Below, one piece after another: positions 8,296 through 16,208 of a DNA stretch of 64,000 nt. How positions within the stretch are numbered: the stretch's first letter is position 1; every line of letters starts with the position of its first letter. The DNA is from Leadbetterella byssophila_A (GTDB lineage: Bacteria > Bacteroidota > Bacteroidia > Cytophagales > Spirosomataceae): assembly GCA_040394735.1 (NCBI GenBank), contig JBEBRR010000008.1, positions 1 through 64,000 of the forward strand. Direction: 5' to 3'. Below the pieces are notes generated by a model. That model was given only the letters and a program-made list of their open reading frames with translations. It did not search any database and was not told the DNA's origin. A program made the translations under genes and the position numbers.

Positions 8296-8616
8296 ATGTT
8301 TAATCTGTTTAAAAATATATTAGATGGAGAAAGTTCCGCCGAATTGAGCGAAACGCTGAAAAATAAACCCTTTTTGGTAGATGTACGCACCCCGGGGGAG
8401 TTCTCTTCCGGATCGGTAAAAGGGGCGGTAAACATTCCGCTTGACAGGCTGCCGATGCAACTGGAAAAATTCAAAAATAAAAACCATATCGTGGTATTTT
8501 GCAGAAGCGGAAATCGTAGCGGTCAGGCCAAATCTATCCTGAATCAGAAAGGCTTCACTAATGTCATCAATGGCGGTACATGGGAGAATGTACGCAGGGC
8601 AATAGATAATTTGTAA
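8296..8616 (+). CDS. Single-domain rhodanese (sulfurtransferase)
   Basis: 106 residues, one complete rhodanese domain: VDVRTPGEFSSGSVKGAVNIPL and the active-site loop VVFCRSGNRSGQA with Cys69. Such proteins accept sulfane sulfur as a Cys persulfide and pass it to a thiol or protein. There is no signal peptide, so it is cytoplasmic. It lies 38 bp after the peroxiredoxin, in the operon of the second MBL-rhodanese gene. The natural acceptor cannot be read; the thioredoxin 1.6 kb downstream is one possibility. Confidence 0.9.
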   Translation: MFNLFKNILDGESSAELSETLKNKPFLVDVRTPGEFSSGSVKGAVNIPLDRLPMQLEKFKNKNHIVVFCRSGNRSGQAKSILNQKGFTNVINGGTWENVRRAIDNL

Positions 8617-8636
8617 AACACCCCGTATAGTAGGCG

Positions 8637-8672
8637 GCGGGAAATTCGCCTCCGGGTTTTAAAATTTCCCGC
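8637..8672 (+). promoter_or_regulatory. Intercistronic hairpin
   Basis: Perfect 10-bp stem GCGGGAAATT / AATTTCCCGC with a 16-nt loop between the rhodanese and the methyltransferase. There is no T-run, so it may be an mRNA processing or stability element rather than a terminator. Confidence 0.5.
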
Positions 8673-8685
8673 TTCCACTATTGAA

Positions 8686-9312
8686 ATGACCGAGCCTATG
8701 TCGTTCTGGGATCAAAGATACAGCCAGCCTGAATATGCCTACGGCACCACGCCGAATAACTATTTCCGGGAAAGTATGGAAAAAATCTCCGGTGAAAAGA
8801 TTCTGTTTGCCGGAGAGGGAGAAGGGCGGAATGCGGTTTTTGCAGCTTTGAATGGTTGGAAAGTGACTGCCGTTGACCTCAGTGTAGCTGCAAAGGAAAA
8901 AGCAGAAGCGCTGGCGTTGAAAAATGCGGTAAAAATAGAGTATATTGTATCCGATTTGGAAGAATTAGTTTTGCCGGAGATGTACTTTGACGCACTTGTG
9001 CTGATTTTCGCCCATTTTGAGGAAGCAAAGAGAGCCGGTTATCATCGGAAACTGGCTCGCTCCGTAAAACCGGGGGGGTGGCTTATTCTAGAAGCATTTA
9101 ATAAATACCATGTTAACCGTCAGGCCGAGAACCCGGAAGTGGGTGGCCCGAGAGATGTGAATATGCTCTATGATATGAAAGACCTGAAACGGGACTTTCC
9201 TGATTTTGAGCTGAGTGAATGCTATCAGACTGAAACCGAGCTTCATGAAGGGCTTTACCATTTGGGCTGGGCCTCAGTGGTGAGAATCCTGGGAAGGAAG
9301 AAAAATCTTTAA
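8686..9312 (+). CDS. Class I SAM-dependent methyltransferase (TehB-like)
   Basis: 208 residues. The opening MSFWDQRYSQPEYAYGTTPN is typical of small cytosolic methyltransferases of the TehB/thiol-methyltransferase type. The SAM-binding loop is FAGEGEGRNAVFA (about residues 42-54), followed by the acidic strand end VTAVDLS and the VKPGGWLILEAF motif. The substrate cannot be told from the sequence. Because it follows the rhodanese in a sulfur cluster, methylation of a thiol, sulfide or related metabolite is a reasonable guess, not a demonstrated function. The gap to the rhodanese is 69 bp with a hairpin, so read-through is possible. Confidence 0.8.
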   Translation: MTEPMSFWDQRYSQPEYAYGTTPNNYFRESMEKISGEKILFAGEGEGRNAVFAALNGWKVTAVDLSVAAKEKAEALALKNAVKIEYIVSDLEELVLPEMYFDALVLIFAHFEEAKRAGYHRKLARSVKPGGWLILEAFNKYHVNRQAENPEVGGPRDVNMLYDMKDLKRDFPDFELSECYQTETELHEGLYHLGWASVVRILGRKKNL

Positions 9313-9507
9313 TTATAGAATAGAGCTGTGGGCTATTAAAGGTTAAATGTCGGGTACCTACCGCCCACTAAATAAACAGCCCTCCGGTTACGGCTGGCCG
9401 CTGAAAGCTCCTGGGTAATAACTAAAAATTTATACACATAAAAAAGCTGTGAACTATCGTTATCAGAAGTTGGAGACACCAACTGCCCGATGAAAAAATC
9501 GTAAATA

Positions 9508-9533
9508 GGCAATCGTAAATTCTTATACACATG
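9508..9533 (+). repeat. Repeated leader sequence ending at a start codon (copy 1)
   Basis: The 26 nt from 9508 to the ATG at 9531 match 19714-19739 at about 22 positions. A shorter version, AAATTCATACAG-ATG, precedes the NUDIX gene at 27601. The shared pattern is AAATTnnTATACA(C/G)ATG. Confidence 0.5.
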
Positions 9534-9734
9534 AAAAAAAACATGGGTTCTCTTGATAAAACCATCAGACTGGCCATTGCCGCCCTGATCGCCGTTCTCT
9601 ACTTTACCCAGATGATTTCGGGTACGTTGGCCCTAGTATTGGGTGCCGTAGCCGTGATCTTCGTTCTGACCTCACTGGTCAGTTTCTGCCCGCTTTATCT
9701 TCCTTTCGGCATTAAAACCTGCCGGAAGAAATAA
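9531..9734 (+). CDS. DUF2892 small membrane protein (YgaP-tail type)
   Basis: 67 residues: a short basic N-terminus (MKKNMGSLDKTIRLAIA), then two hydrophobic helices (about 12-30 and 34-52) and a C-terminal segment SFCPLYLPFGIKTC with two Cys. This is the DUF2892 fold that forms the membrane anchor of YgaP-type rhodaneses, here as a free-standing protein. Free-standing copies are often found next to rhodanese and sulfur genes, as here. Function unknown; the two Cys could carry or sense sulfane sulfur. Confidence 0.78.
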   Translation: MKKNMGSLDKTIRLAIAALIAVLYFTQMISGTLALVLGAVAVIFVLTSLVSFCPLYLPFGIKTCRKK

Positions 9735-9774
9735 AGTGTCTATTTTCAATTATCCATTATCAATATCCAATAAA

Positions 9775-10002
9775 ATGAAAACTCTTCTTAAAAGCTGGGA
9801 CATCTCCCGCCTTCTGCGCCTGGCTATAGGCATAGCGGTGGCGGTACAGGGTATACTGGTAACCGACTGGATGCTCATTATACTGGGCGGGCTGTTTTCG
9901 CTCATGCCCCTGATGAACATAGGCTGTGGGGTAAACGGCAACTGCTCTCAGCGCTATACCTCGAAAGACCGAGAAGATTTTACCTACAAAGAAGTTAAAT
10001 AA
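9775..10002 (+). CDS. Small membrane protein, DUF2892-like
   Basis: 75 residues from ATG 9775 (MKTLLKSWDISRLLRLAIG); an upstream GTG at 9736 lies in AT-rich repeat-like sequence and is less likely. Two hydrophobic stretches (about 14-30 and 33-48) are followed by IGCGVNGNCSQRY with two Cys spaced five residues apart. It resembles the preceding DUF2892 protein in size and layout. The stop overlaps the ATG of the next gene by one base, so the two are translationally coupled. The role is unknown; the position between sulfur-transfer genes suggests a membrane redox or sulfur function. Confidence 0.75.
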   Translation: MKTLLKSWDISRLLRLAIGIAVAVQGILVTDWMLIILGGLFSLMPLMNIGCGVNGNCSQRYTSKDREDFTYKEVK

Positions 10003-10199
10003 TGGGCACCTTCCTCAGAAACAATCTTTTAATCATCCTGGGAGTAGCACTGGGCGCACTGGCAGGTTTTTTATACTGGAAATACGTGGGCTGCACCACA
10101 GGCACCTGCCCCATCACTTCCCGGCCGCTTAACAGTACGCTTTATGGTGCACTTACCGGCGGGCTTTTGCTCTCCTCTTTAACTACACGAAAATCATGA
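10002..10199 (+). CDS. 65-residue membrane protein with CTTGTC motif
   Basis: Two predicted helices (about residues 8-26 and 46-60) flank a loop YVGCTTGTCPITSRPLNST with two Cys spaced four apart. It is of the DUF6132 kind as far as I can judge. It overlaps the gene before it by one base and the thioredoxin gene after it by four (ATGA), so all three are one transcription unit. The Cys pair next to a co-translated thioredoxin suggests a thiol-disulfide or persulfide partner, but this is inference. Confidence 0.72.
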   Translation: MGTFLRNNLLIILGVALGALAGFLYWKYVGCTTGTCPITSRPLNSTLYGALTGGLLLSSLTTRKS

Positions 10200-10492
10200 C
10201 CTTTGAAGAAATTATCGCTAAAGATAAACCTGTGCTGGTAGACTTCTTCGCCGAATGGTGCGGTCCCTGTAAAATGATGCCGCCCATTCTCCAGGAAGTA
10301 AAAAGTAAGGTGGGAGACACCGCCGATATTATCAAAGTAGACGTGGATATCAACCAGGCCGTGGCTGTAAAATATCAGATCAGGAGTATTCCTACGTTAA
10401 TGTTATTCCGGAAGGGCAAAGCCCTCTGGCGACAGTCGGGTGTGGTACCCGCCGTTGAACTCGAAAAAATAATTCGCCATCATGATGCTTAA
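10196..10492 (+). CDS. Thioredoxin
   Basis: 98 residues, a complete minimal thioredoxin without signal peptide. The active site is AEWCGPCKMMPP (Cys22, Cys25) and the cis-Pro loop is SIPTLMLFRKG. It reduces protein disulfides or persulfides in the cytoplasm. Its ATG overlaps the stop of the 65-residue membrane protein and its own end overlaps the start of the rhodanese-thioredoxin lipoprotein by 11 bp. This tight packing in a sulfur cluster suggests it recycles the local rhodaneses or the peroxiredoxin rather than acting as the main cellular thioredoxin. Confidence 0.93.
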   Translation: MTFEEIIAKDKPVLVDFFAEWCGPCKMMPPILQEVKSKVGDTADIIKVDVDINQAVAVKYQIRSIPTLMLFRKGKALWRQSGVVPAVELEKIIRHHDA

Positions 10493-11183
10493 ATATCTTT
10501 CAGGAATAGTTCTTTTCTTTCTTGCAGTGGCATGCAGCCATGCACAAAACGCAGGCTACTTATCTGCGAAAGAATTTGCGGATAAAATCAAAAATGCGAA
10601 GGGGGCCCAGGTGGTGGATGTGCGTACCCCCGGAGAGTTTAAAACCGGGCACATTCAGAATGCCAGCAACATTGCGCTGCAGTCGCCCGAATTCACAGAT
10701 ATGGCTTCGGCGCTTGATCCCTCCAAACCAGTATTTGTGTATTGCCTGAGCGGGGGCAGGAGTGCCTCTGCTGTTAAGCGACTAAAGGCCATGGGCTTTA
10801 AGGAGATTTATGAAATGCCCGGCGGCATGATGGAGTGGCGAAGTCAGAACCTGCCGGAGGTAAAGCTTACGGTTGCCTCTGAAGGTATGTCACTGAAAGA
10901 CTACCAGGCTATGCTCCAATCGGGCAAAACGGTACTGGTAGACTTCTACGCCGAGTGGTGTGCCCCCTGTAAAAAGATGAAGCCTTTCCTGGATAAGATC
11001 TCCACTGAAATGGCCGGTAAGGTAACTTTTATCCGTATTGATGCCGACCAGAACTCCCGTCTGTGTAAGGAAATGGGAGTAGCAGCCCTGCCTGTTCTCA
11101 AAGTTTACCGGGACGGCAAGGAAACTTGGAATCACACCGGCTTTGCCGACGAAGAAACGCTCAGGGCACAGCTTGGAAAATAA
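10482..11183 (+). CDS. Exported rhodanese-thioredoxin fusion, probable lipoprotein
   Basis: 233 residues. The N-terminus is a signal sequence ending in a lipobox-like LAVAC (Cys18), so the protein is probably anchored on the periplasmic side. Domain 1 (about 26-125) is a rhodanese with the loop VYCLSGGRSAS (Cys88). Domain 2 (about 135-233) is a thioredoxin with AEWCAPCKKMK (Cys160, Cys163) and a cis-Pro in ALPVLKVYRDG. The fusion puts a sulfur carrier next to its reductant in one chain, which suggests extracytoplasmic handling of sulfane sulfur. The start could be 10482 or 10485. It is the last gene of the run. Confidence 0.88.
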   Translation: MMLKYLSGIVLFFLAVACSHAQNAGYLSAKEFADKIKNAKGAQVVDVRTPGEFKTGHIQNASNIALQSPEFTDMASALDPSKPVFVYCLSGGRSASAVKRLKAMGFKEIYEMPGGMMEWRSQNLPEVKLTVASEGMSLKDYQAMLQSGKTVLVDFYAEWCAPCKKMKPFLDKISTEMAGKVTFIRIDADQNSRLCKEMGVAALPVLKVYRDGKETWNHTGFADEETLRAQLGK

Positions 11184-11185
11184 TA

Positions 11186-11270
11186 GTTCCGGGCGGCAGC
11201 GAGTTCCGAGTAGTGGGTCTGGAATAGTGCGTTCCTGGCTGCCGGCTACTCGGAACTTACCACCCGGAAC
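11186..11270. repeat. Nested inverted repeat between convergent genes
   Basis: GTTCCGGG (11186-11193) pairs with CCCGGAAC (11263-11270), and AGTTCCGAGTAG (11202-11213) pairs perfectly with CTACTCGGAACT (11246-11257). It separates the plus-strand lipoprotein gene and the minus-strand peptidase and may end both transcripts. The same words recur at 39402-39479 and 61988-62021. Confidence 0.65.
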
Positions 11271-13172
11271 TCACAACGTTTCCTTCAGCCACCTGAAAAA
11301 CTCATTCTGCCAGACAATAGCATTCTGAGGCTTCAGTATCCAATGGTTTTCATCCGTAAAATAAACAAACCGACTGCGGATTCCTTTCTGCTGGAGAGCC
11401 TGGAAAGCTTCCTGGCCCTGCCCGATAGGCACGCGATAATCTTTCTCCCCATGCATCACCAGCATAGGTGTGTTCCATTTATCAACGTTCCTGATAGGAT
11501 TAAACTGCGCATAGGTCTTATGCGCTGCCGCATTGTTTTTATCCCAATAGGCTCCGCCCAGATCCCAGTTGACAAAAAACAGTTCCTCTGTAGTGCCATA
11601 CATGCTTTCCAGATTAAATACCCCGGCATGGGCAATAAACGTTTTAAACCGGTTTTCATGAATTCCGGCCAGGTAATACGCTGAATATCCGCCATAGCTG
11701 GCTCCTACTGCTCCCCGTCTTGCCTTATCCACGTATTTTTCCTTTGATATCTCATCTATAGCGGAGAGGTAGTCTTTCATCACCTGTCCGCCCCAGTCTT
11801 TACTGATCTCCTCGTTCCACTTCACTCCGTGGCCCGGCATCCCTCTCCGGTTCGGAGCCACCACAATATAGCCCTGCGCCGCCATCAGCTGGAAATTCCA
11901 ACGGAAAGAATAAAACTGGGTCAGCGCACCCTGGGGACCGCCCTGCAAATAAAGTAATGTAGGATATTTTTTGGCAGGATCAAAATCAGGCGGAAAAACC
12001 ACCCATACCAGCATTTTTTTTCCATCGGTGGTATTCACCCAACGCTTCTCCCACTTACTCAGGGCAATTCCTTTATAGTACTCCGTATTCACGTGGGTCA
12101 GTTGCTTCCAGTCTTTGCTCTTCAGATCATAGGAGAAAATTTCGGCTGCATGATTAAAGTCGGTCCGGGTTACGATCACCTTATCGCCCGAAAAACCCAC
12201 AATTTCCGTCACGTCAAAATCGCCTTCCGTCAGCTGCCTGACCTGCACAGCTATCCTGGTCAGCCCGGGATAGTTCACTTCAAACAACTGTATCGTTCCT
12301 CCTACAGGTGCTGTAAAATAAATCTTTTTGGCGTCTTCACTCCATTTAAAGCTGTCTACCGTACCGTCCCATGCCGAAGTCAGGTTGATATGCACTCCCC
12401 TCACATCTACCAGGATGTCATTTTTATCCGCTTCATAGCCGTCACGTTTCATCCGAAGCCAGGCCAGAACCCCCTCAGGGGAGAATACCGGATGCGTATC
12501 GTAACCGGGGTTATCGCCGGTCAGGTTCTTCGTATTACCGGTAGCCAGTTCATATTCAAAAATATCGGTATTGGTACTGTTGGCATAAGTCGTTCCGCTG
12601 CTTTTTTTGCTTACATACAGGATTTTTGTTCCGGCAGGATTCCAGGTATAATCTTCGCTTCCCCCAAAAGGCATGGTGGGCGTATGATAGGGCTGATCCT
12701 TCATAATATCGGTTCCGGAAGCCCCTTCCTTATTCTCCCTGTAAAAAACATGATTATAGGTTCCGTCACTGTAAGTATCCCAGTGCCGGTAATCCAGTCC
12801 GTCATATACCTGCACCGTAGCCTTATCCAGTTCAGGATAATAGTCTTTGGCAAAAACTTTATCCAGCTTCACCTTTTCATCGTAGACCACATACCTGCCG
12901 TTGGCCGATACCATATTGTCTTTCAGCAATGCTCCTGTCTCTTTGATCTCAGTGGCCGTTCCGCCGGTTACAGGAACCGTATACAGCCTGCCGGTTGATT
13001 TATTTTCTGCTACAGAAGGGGTAGTGACACGGTATACCACAGCTTTCCCGTCTTTGCTGATTCCCAGCGGTGAAACCCTGCCCAGTTTCCAGAGAGCTTC
13101 AGCGGTCAGTATATTCTGGGCATATGCGCAGGAAACCGCAAAGAAAAATGTTACAATCAGGCGTTTTCTCAT
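11271..13172 (-). CDS. S9-family prolyl oligopeptidase-like serine peptidase, secreted
   Basis: 633 residues from ATG 13172. The frame is open further upstream to 13277, but MRKRLIVTFFFAVSCAYAQ is a typical signal peptide and fixes the start. The N-terminal two thirds are a TolB/WD40-like beta-propeller; the C-terminal third is the alpha/beta-hydrolase with Ser492 in GASYGGYS, Asp578 in GEKDYRVP and His610 in ENHWIL, a complete S9 triad. Such enzymes of Bacteroidota cleave oligopeptides, mostly as dipeptidyl or acylaminoacyl peptidases, in the periplasm. It stands alone; the protein upstream ends in a terminator. Confidence 0.92.
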   Translation of the reverse strand: MRKRLIVTFFFAVSCAYAQNILTAEALWKLGRVSPLGISKDGKAVVYRVTTPSVAENKSTGRLYTVPVTGGTATEIKETGALLKDNMVSANGRYVVYDEKVKLDKVFAKDYYPELDKATVQVYDGLDYRHWDTYSDGTYNHVFYRENKEGASGTDIMKDQPYHTPTMPFGGSEDYTWNPAGTKILYVSKKSSGTTYANSTNTDIFEYELATGNTKNLTGDNPGYDTHPVFSPEGVLAWLRMKRDGYEADKNDILVDVRGVHINLTSAWDGTVDSFKWSEDAKKIYFTAPVGGTIQLFEVNYPGLTRIAVQVRQLTEGDFDVTEIVGFSGDKVIVTRTDFNHAAEIFSYDLKSKDWKQLTHVNTEYYKGIALSKWEKRWVNTTDGKKMLVWVVFPPDFDPAKKYPTLLYLQGGPQGALTQFYSFRWNFQLMAAQGYIVVAPNRRGMPGHGVKWNEEISKDWGGQVMKDYLSAIDEISKEKYVDKARRGAVGASYGGYSAYYLAGIHENRFKTFIAHAGVFNLESMYGTTEELFFVNWDLGGAYWDKNNAAAHKTYAQFNPIRNVDKWNTPMLVMHGEKDYRVPIGQGQEAFQALQQKGIRSRFVYFTDENHWILKPQNAIVWQNEFFRWLKETL

Positions 13173-13235
13173 TATTTCATTACAAATTTTCAAACCGAAA
13201 ATTACTGCCTTTTCACGGCAATTTTCCTGAAATAT

Positions 13236-13271
13236 AAAAATAAAAGTGGGTGCAGCAACTGCCACACCCAC
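13236..13271 (-). terminator. Terminator of the DUF5695-like gene
   Basis: Stem GTGGGTG / CACCCAC (13246-13252, 13265-13271); on the minus strand it is followed by TTTTATTTTTATA. Confidence 0.75.
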
Positions 13272-13312
13272 TATCAACCACTCTAACTATCTATGGATTA
13301 AGCCTAGTCTTA

Positions 13313-16009
13313 TTATTTCGTCAGAAGCTTCAGCACCGTCTTCTCTCCACTCAGGGCCACAGCATAATTTCCCCGGCTGTCTTCCGGAACATCCGCGCGA
13401 TAAGCCCCGGGGCCTTCAAGACGTACAAAGGCCGATGGGGTAAATTCATCTGCGGGCTCCAGCATCACCTGTACTTCCCGCGTTTTCAGGTTATAATTCA
13501 GCGCTGACACTCTCCCGGCATCCAGGGTGATCCACAACTTTTCCGGAGCCAGGTATACCCGTGATTTTCCGGCAGAAGTAACCTCTGTATTCAGCCAGTC
13601 GCCGTTTTTAGAAATATTCCCGCTGAAAGCTACGGGTCCGAATTCCGGGTGAAGTATGATATAAGTACCGGAGTTTACGGCATAGCCATAGAAACCGCTT
13701 CCGTAGTCCCCGGTGATCCCGTCAATCTCCAGCGTAGAAGGATAAGAGTGAAAAGCCGCCGGCCCGAAGCCTTCCTGCGTTACGTTGGCCAGGGCCCCCA
13801 TGGCGCCGGCATGTCCCACACGCAGCAGGTAGAAATCATCCGGGTGGTCCCGGTAGGCATCCGTTACCGGTATGGAGTTCAGCGCTGAACCGTAATGGTG
13901 AAGCTGGCGTTCTATCCGTGACAGCTTGCCCCCATACACAAAATCCCAATACCTGCGGGCGCTGCCATTATATCCCCAATGCGGCAGGGCAGGCATATAG
14001 GCCAGGATGGCGTTAAGCGTAACATCCGCCTTATCCCCGTTTCCAAAATACTTTGACCACATATACACTTCTTCCTGGCCGGTGGAATCCCAGGGCATTT
14101 CACTGCCAAAGGGGTAACCCAGCGTTTTCCAGTGATCCGCCCGCTTTTTCATAGCATTTTCCAGCTCATTGGCCATGTCCGTTATGCCTTCCCGCTTCAG
14201 ATCTTCCAGGATATACAAAAACACCGAACCTTCCATCTGGCCGAACTGGGCATAATGCGGGGCCAGCTTCACCATGGCTATGGCCGTGTGATAGGCATTC
14301 TGAAGGCTCTCCTTCCAGTTCACATCTGCAGCCAGTCCATCATGGTTTCGGGCCAGGCGGTATAGCACCCAATGCGCAGCCGCCACATGCGGATAATTAT
14401 ACGACCTGCCGGGATTATCGGCCTCTTTTTTAGGCCAGGCCGACCATACTTTCCAGTTGATATCTTCCCGGTATGTTCCTTTCGGCATGGAGTCAGGCTC
14501 ATAATAAAACAAGCTTTTCTTCACCCCGTATTTATTCTTTCCTTCACTGTACTGGATACCTCCCCAGAGCGTTTCCCGGGCAAAAAGCTTTAACTTTTCC
14601 ACTTCTTCCCTGTCGGCTATAAGCGACTGCTTCATAAAAGCCGCCAGCCAGCTGGCTGCACCCGCCTCATCACTCAGGCCGGCATACCATGCCCGTTTCT
14701 CCTGGGTAACCTGCTTTTTTTCTTCATTATCATATGTGATGACGGACGGCGCCCTGCCAAACGGGTCGTCTTTATCATCGAACCATTGCCGGGTGGTCAG
14801 GAAATTCCCCAGGTCCTTTACCACCTCTTCCTGCGGCTTGATCACTTTATAATGGATGGTCTGCACGGTGCCGTCCTTATATTTAACCGTGATCCGGGCC
14901 CTGCCCCATTGCTGCCCCCTGACCTCGTAGCTCTCCCATTTTCCTTTCGTCCCGGCAGCTTTCACTGTTAAGCTCCCCTGCGGAAACACTTCTACCGAAG
15001 CCACCTTATGCCTGTATTTCAGGTGGAGCATGGCATTTTCATTCTGCGGCAGAACATACCCTGGAAGACCTACAGCCACGGGCCGTCCCTCTTTCTCCAG
15101 CTGCGATTCGATCTGCCGTATAGAAGGGGCAAAAACAAACCGCAGAGCAAAAGAACGCGCCTCACCGGGTTTAAGCCTGGCTGATGTAGGCACGTTCCAC
15201 TGCTCTACCCCCTTCCATTCCGTTTCCGCATGCGCTTTGCTGTGGATCATCCATTCATGAAAGCCTTCAAAAACAATACTTCGCGGGGTAGGATCATCAT
15301 TTACCGGGCTATAGGCTTCAAATGCAGCATTTTCATGCGGCAGCACCAGTAGGGAAGCCCCTTTGCCATGAAGCCGGTTCACCTGAAGATAGCCTGCGTC
15401 TTTGCCGGTATAAGGATCAAAAAACACGTTGTCGATATGGGCATCGTCCAGCTTCTTATCCTGCAGTATATTATTAAAGATCATCGGGATACCCAGCGAG
15501 CCGATTTCCACAGGTGCACCGGATGTATTCCGGATCTCAAAACGCAGGATAATATCCTTACCGTCAGATTCCCAGAAACGCCTGAGGCTCACCGGTGCCC
15601 CCGGCTCCAGCAGGCCGGAGAGATCCGATGCTGCCAGCCCGTTTTTACCGGTCGGCAATGCCTTCACCTCCTTTCTGTTCTTGGCCGAAGAAAATGCCGT
15701 CCATTCTCCGCTATCCCCCGTTCTGTATCGGATATTGATATCGCCCAGATGATAGAAGCCATCCTTATCCCTTTGCTTCAGGCGCTCATCCGGGGTATAG
15801 TCAAAAATCGTATCGTTTACCGGCGAGAGCGCCGAGAGCGTATGCGAAGAATTCAATATTTCCAGCCGGAAATCTTTTGTGGTAAAAGCTTTGCTTCCCT
15901 TGTCAATTCCCAGAGTGGAGGGAAGCCGGGCAATTCTTTCCCAGGGAGACTGTGCAGAAACCTCTCCGCACACCGCAAATAAGAAAATAATGACAACCTT
16001 CAGTTTCAT
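13313..16009 (-). CDS. Large secreted DUF5695-like protein, probably carbohydrate-active
   Basis: 898 residues from ATG 16009, chosen because MKLKVVIIFLFAVCGEVSAQ is a signal peptide; ATG 16039 would precede it. The middle part (about 90-330) is beta-rich and the second half (about 390-800) is helix-rich with many Trp and Tyr (HWVLYRLARNHDG, LPHWGYNGSARRYWDF), like an alpha/alpha-toroid glycosidase or lyase. This layout matches the Bacteroidota family DUF5695, which I recall but cannot verify here. No catalytic residues can be named. The GH95-like enzyme at 57.6 kb shows that the organism uses glycans. Enzymatic activity is inference. Confidence 0.6.
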   Translation of the reverse strand: MKLKVVIIFLFAVCGEVSAQSPWERIARLPSTLGIDKGSKAFTTKDFRLEILNSSHTLSALSPVNDTIFDYTPDERLKQRDKDGFYHLGDINIRYRTGDSGEWTAFSSAKNRKEVKALPTGKNGLAASDLSGLLEPGAPVSLRRFWESDGKDIILRFEIRNTSGAPVEIGSLGIPMIFNNILQDKKLDDAHIDNVFFDPYTGKDAGYLQVNRLHGKGASLLVLPHENAAFEAYSPVNDDPTPRSIVFEGFHEWMIHSKAHAETEWKGVEQWNVPTSARLKPGEARSFALRFVFAPSIRQIESQLEKEGRPVAVGLPGYVLPQNENAMLHLKYRHKVASVEVFPQGSLTVKAAGTKGKWESYEVRGQQWGRARITVKYKDGTVQTIHYKVIKPQEEVVKDLGNFLTTRQWFDDKDDPFGRAPSVITYDNEEKKQVTQEKRAWYAGLSDEAGAASWLAAFMKQSLIADREEVEKLKLFARETLWGGIQYSEGKNKYGVKKSLFYYEPDSMPKGTYREDINWKVWSAWPKKEADNPGRSYNYPHVAAAHWVLYRLARNHDGLAADVNWKESLQNAYHTAIAMVKLAPHYAQFGQMEGSVFLYILEDLKREGITDMANELENAMKKRADHWKTLGYPFGSEMPWDSTGQEEVYMWSKYFGNGDKADVTLNAILAYMPALPHWGYNGSARRYWDFVYGGKLSRIERQLHHYGSALNSIPVTDAYRDHPDDFYLLRVGHAGAMGALANVTQEGFGPAAFHSYPSTLEIDGITGDYGSGFYGYAVNSGTYIILHPEFGPVAFSGNISKNGDWLNTEVTSAGKSRVYLAPEKLWITLDAGRVSALNYNLKTREVQVMLEPADEFTPSAFVRLEGPGAYRADVPEDSRGNYAVALSGEKTVLKLLTK

Positions 16010-16208
16010 AACAATACACGTTGGATACTTCAATACCAAAAATCAAAAACTTTTCCTTCTTCTTCAACCTCCCGCAACATATTAGCTAAAATTAAAGCAC
16101 ACTTTGATAAAATAAGGAAGCCCTGGCACGGATATCCCGGACTTTCAAAACCATCTTCCCATTTCTTTCCTAATTTTACACCTATTGTTGCGGTAAAAAA
16201 CAGATCGG

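Noticed and set aside
12093..12998. 301-codon plus-strand open frame inside the S9 peptidase gene
   Set aside because: Antisense to the beta-propeller of a complete peptidase with an intact triad; no motif in the product.
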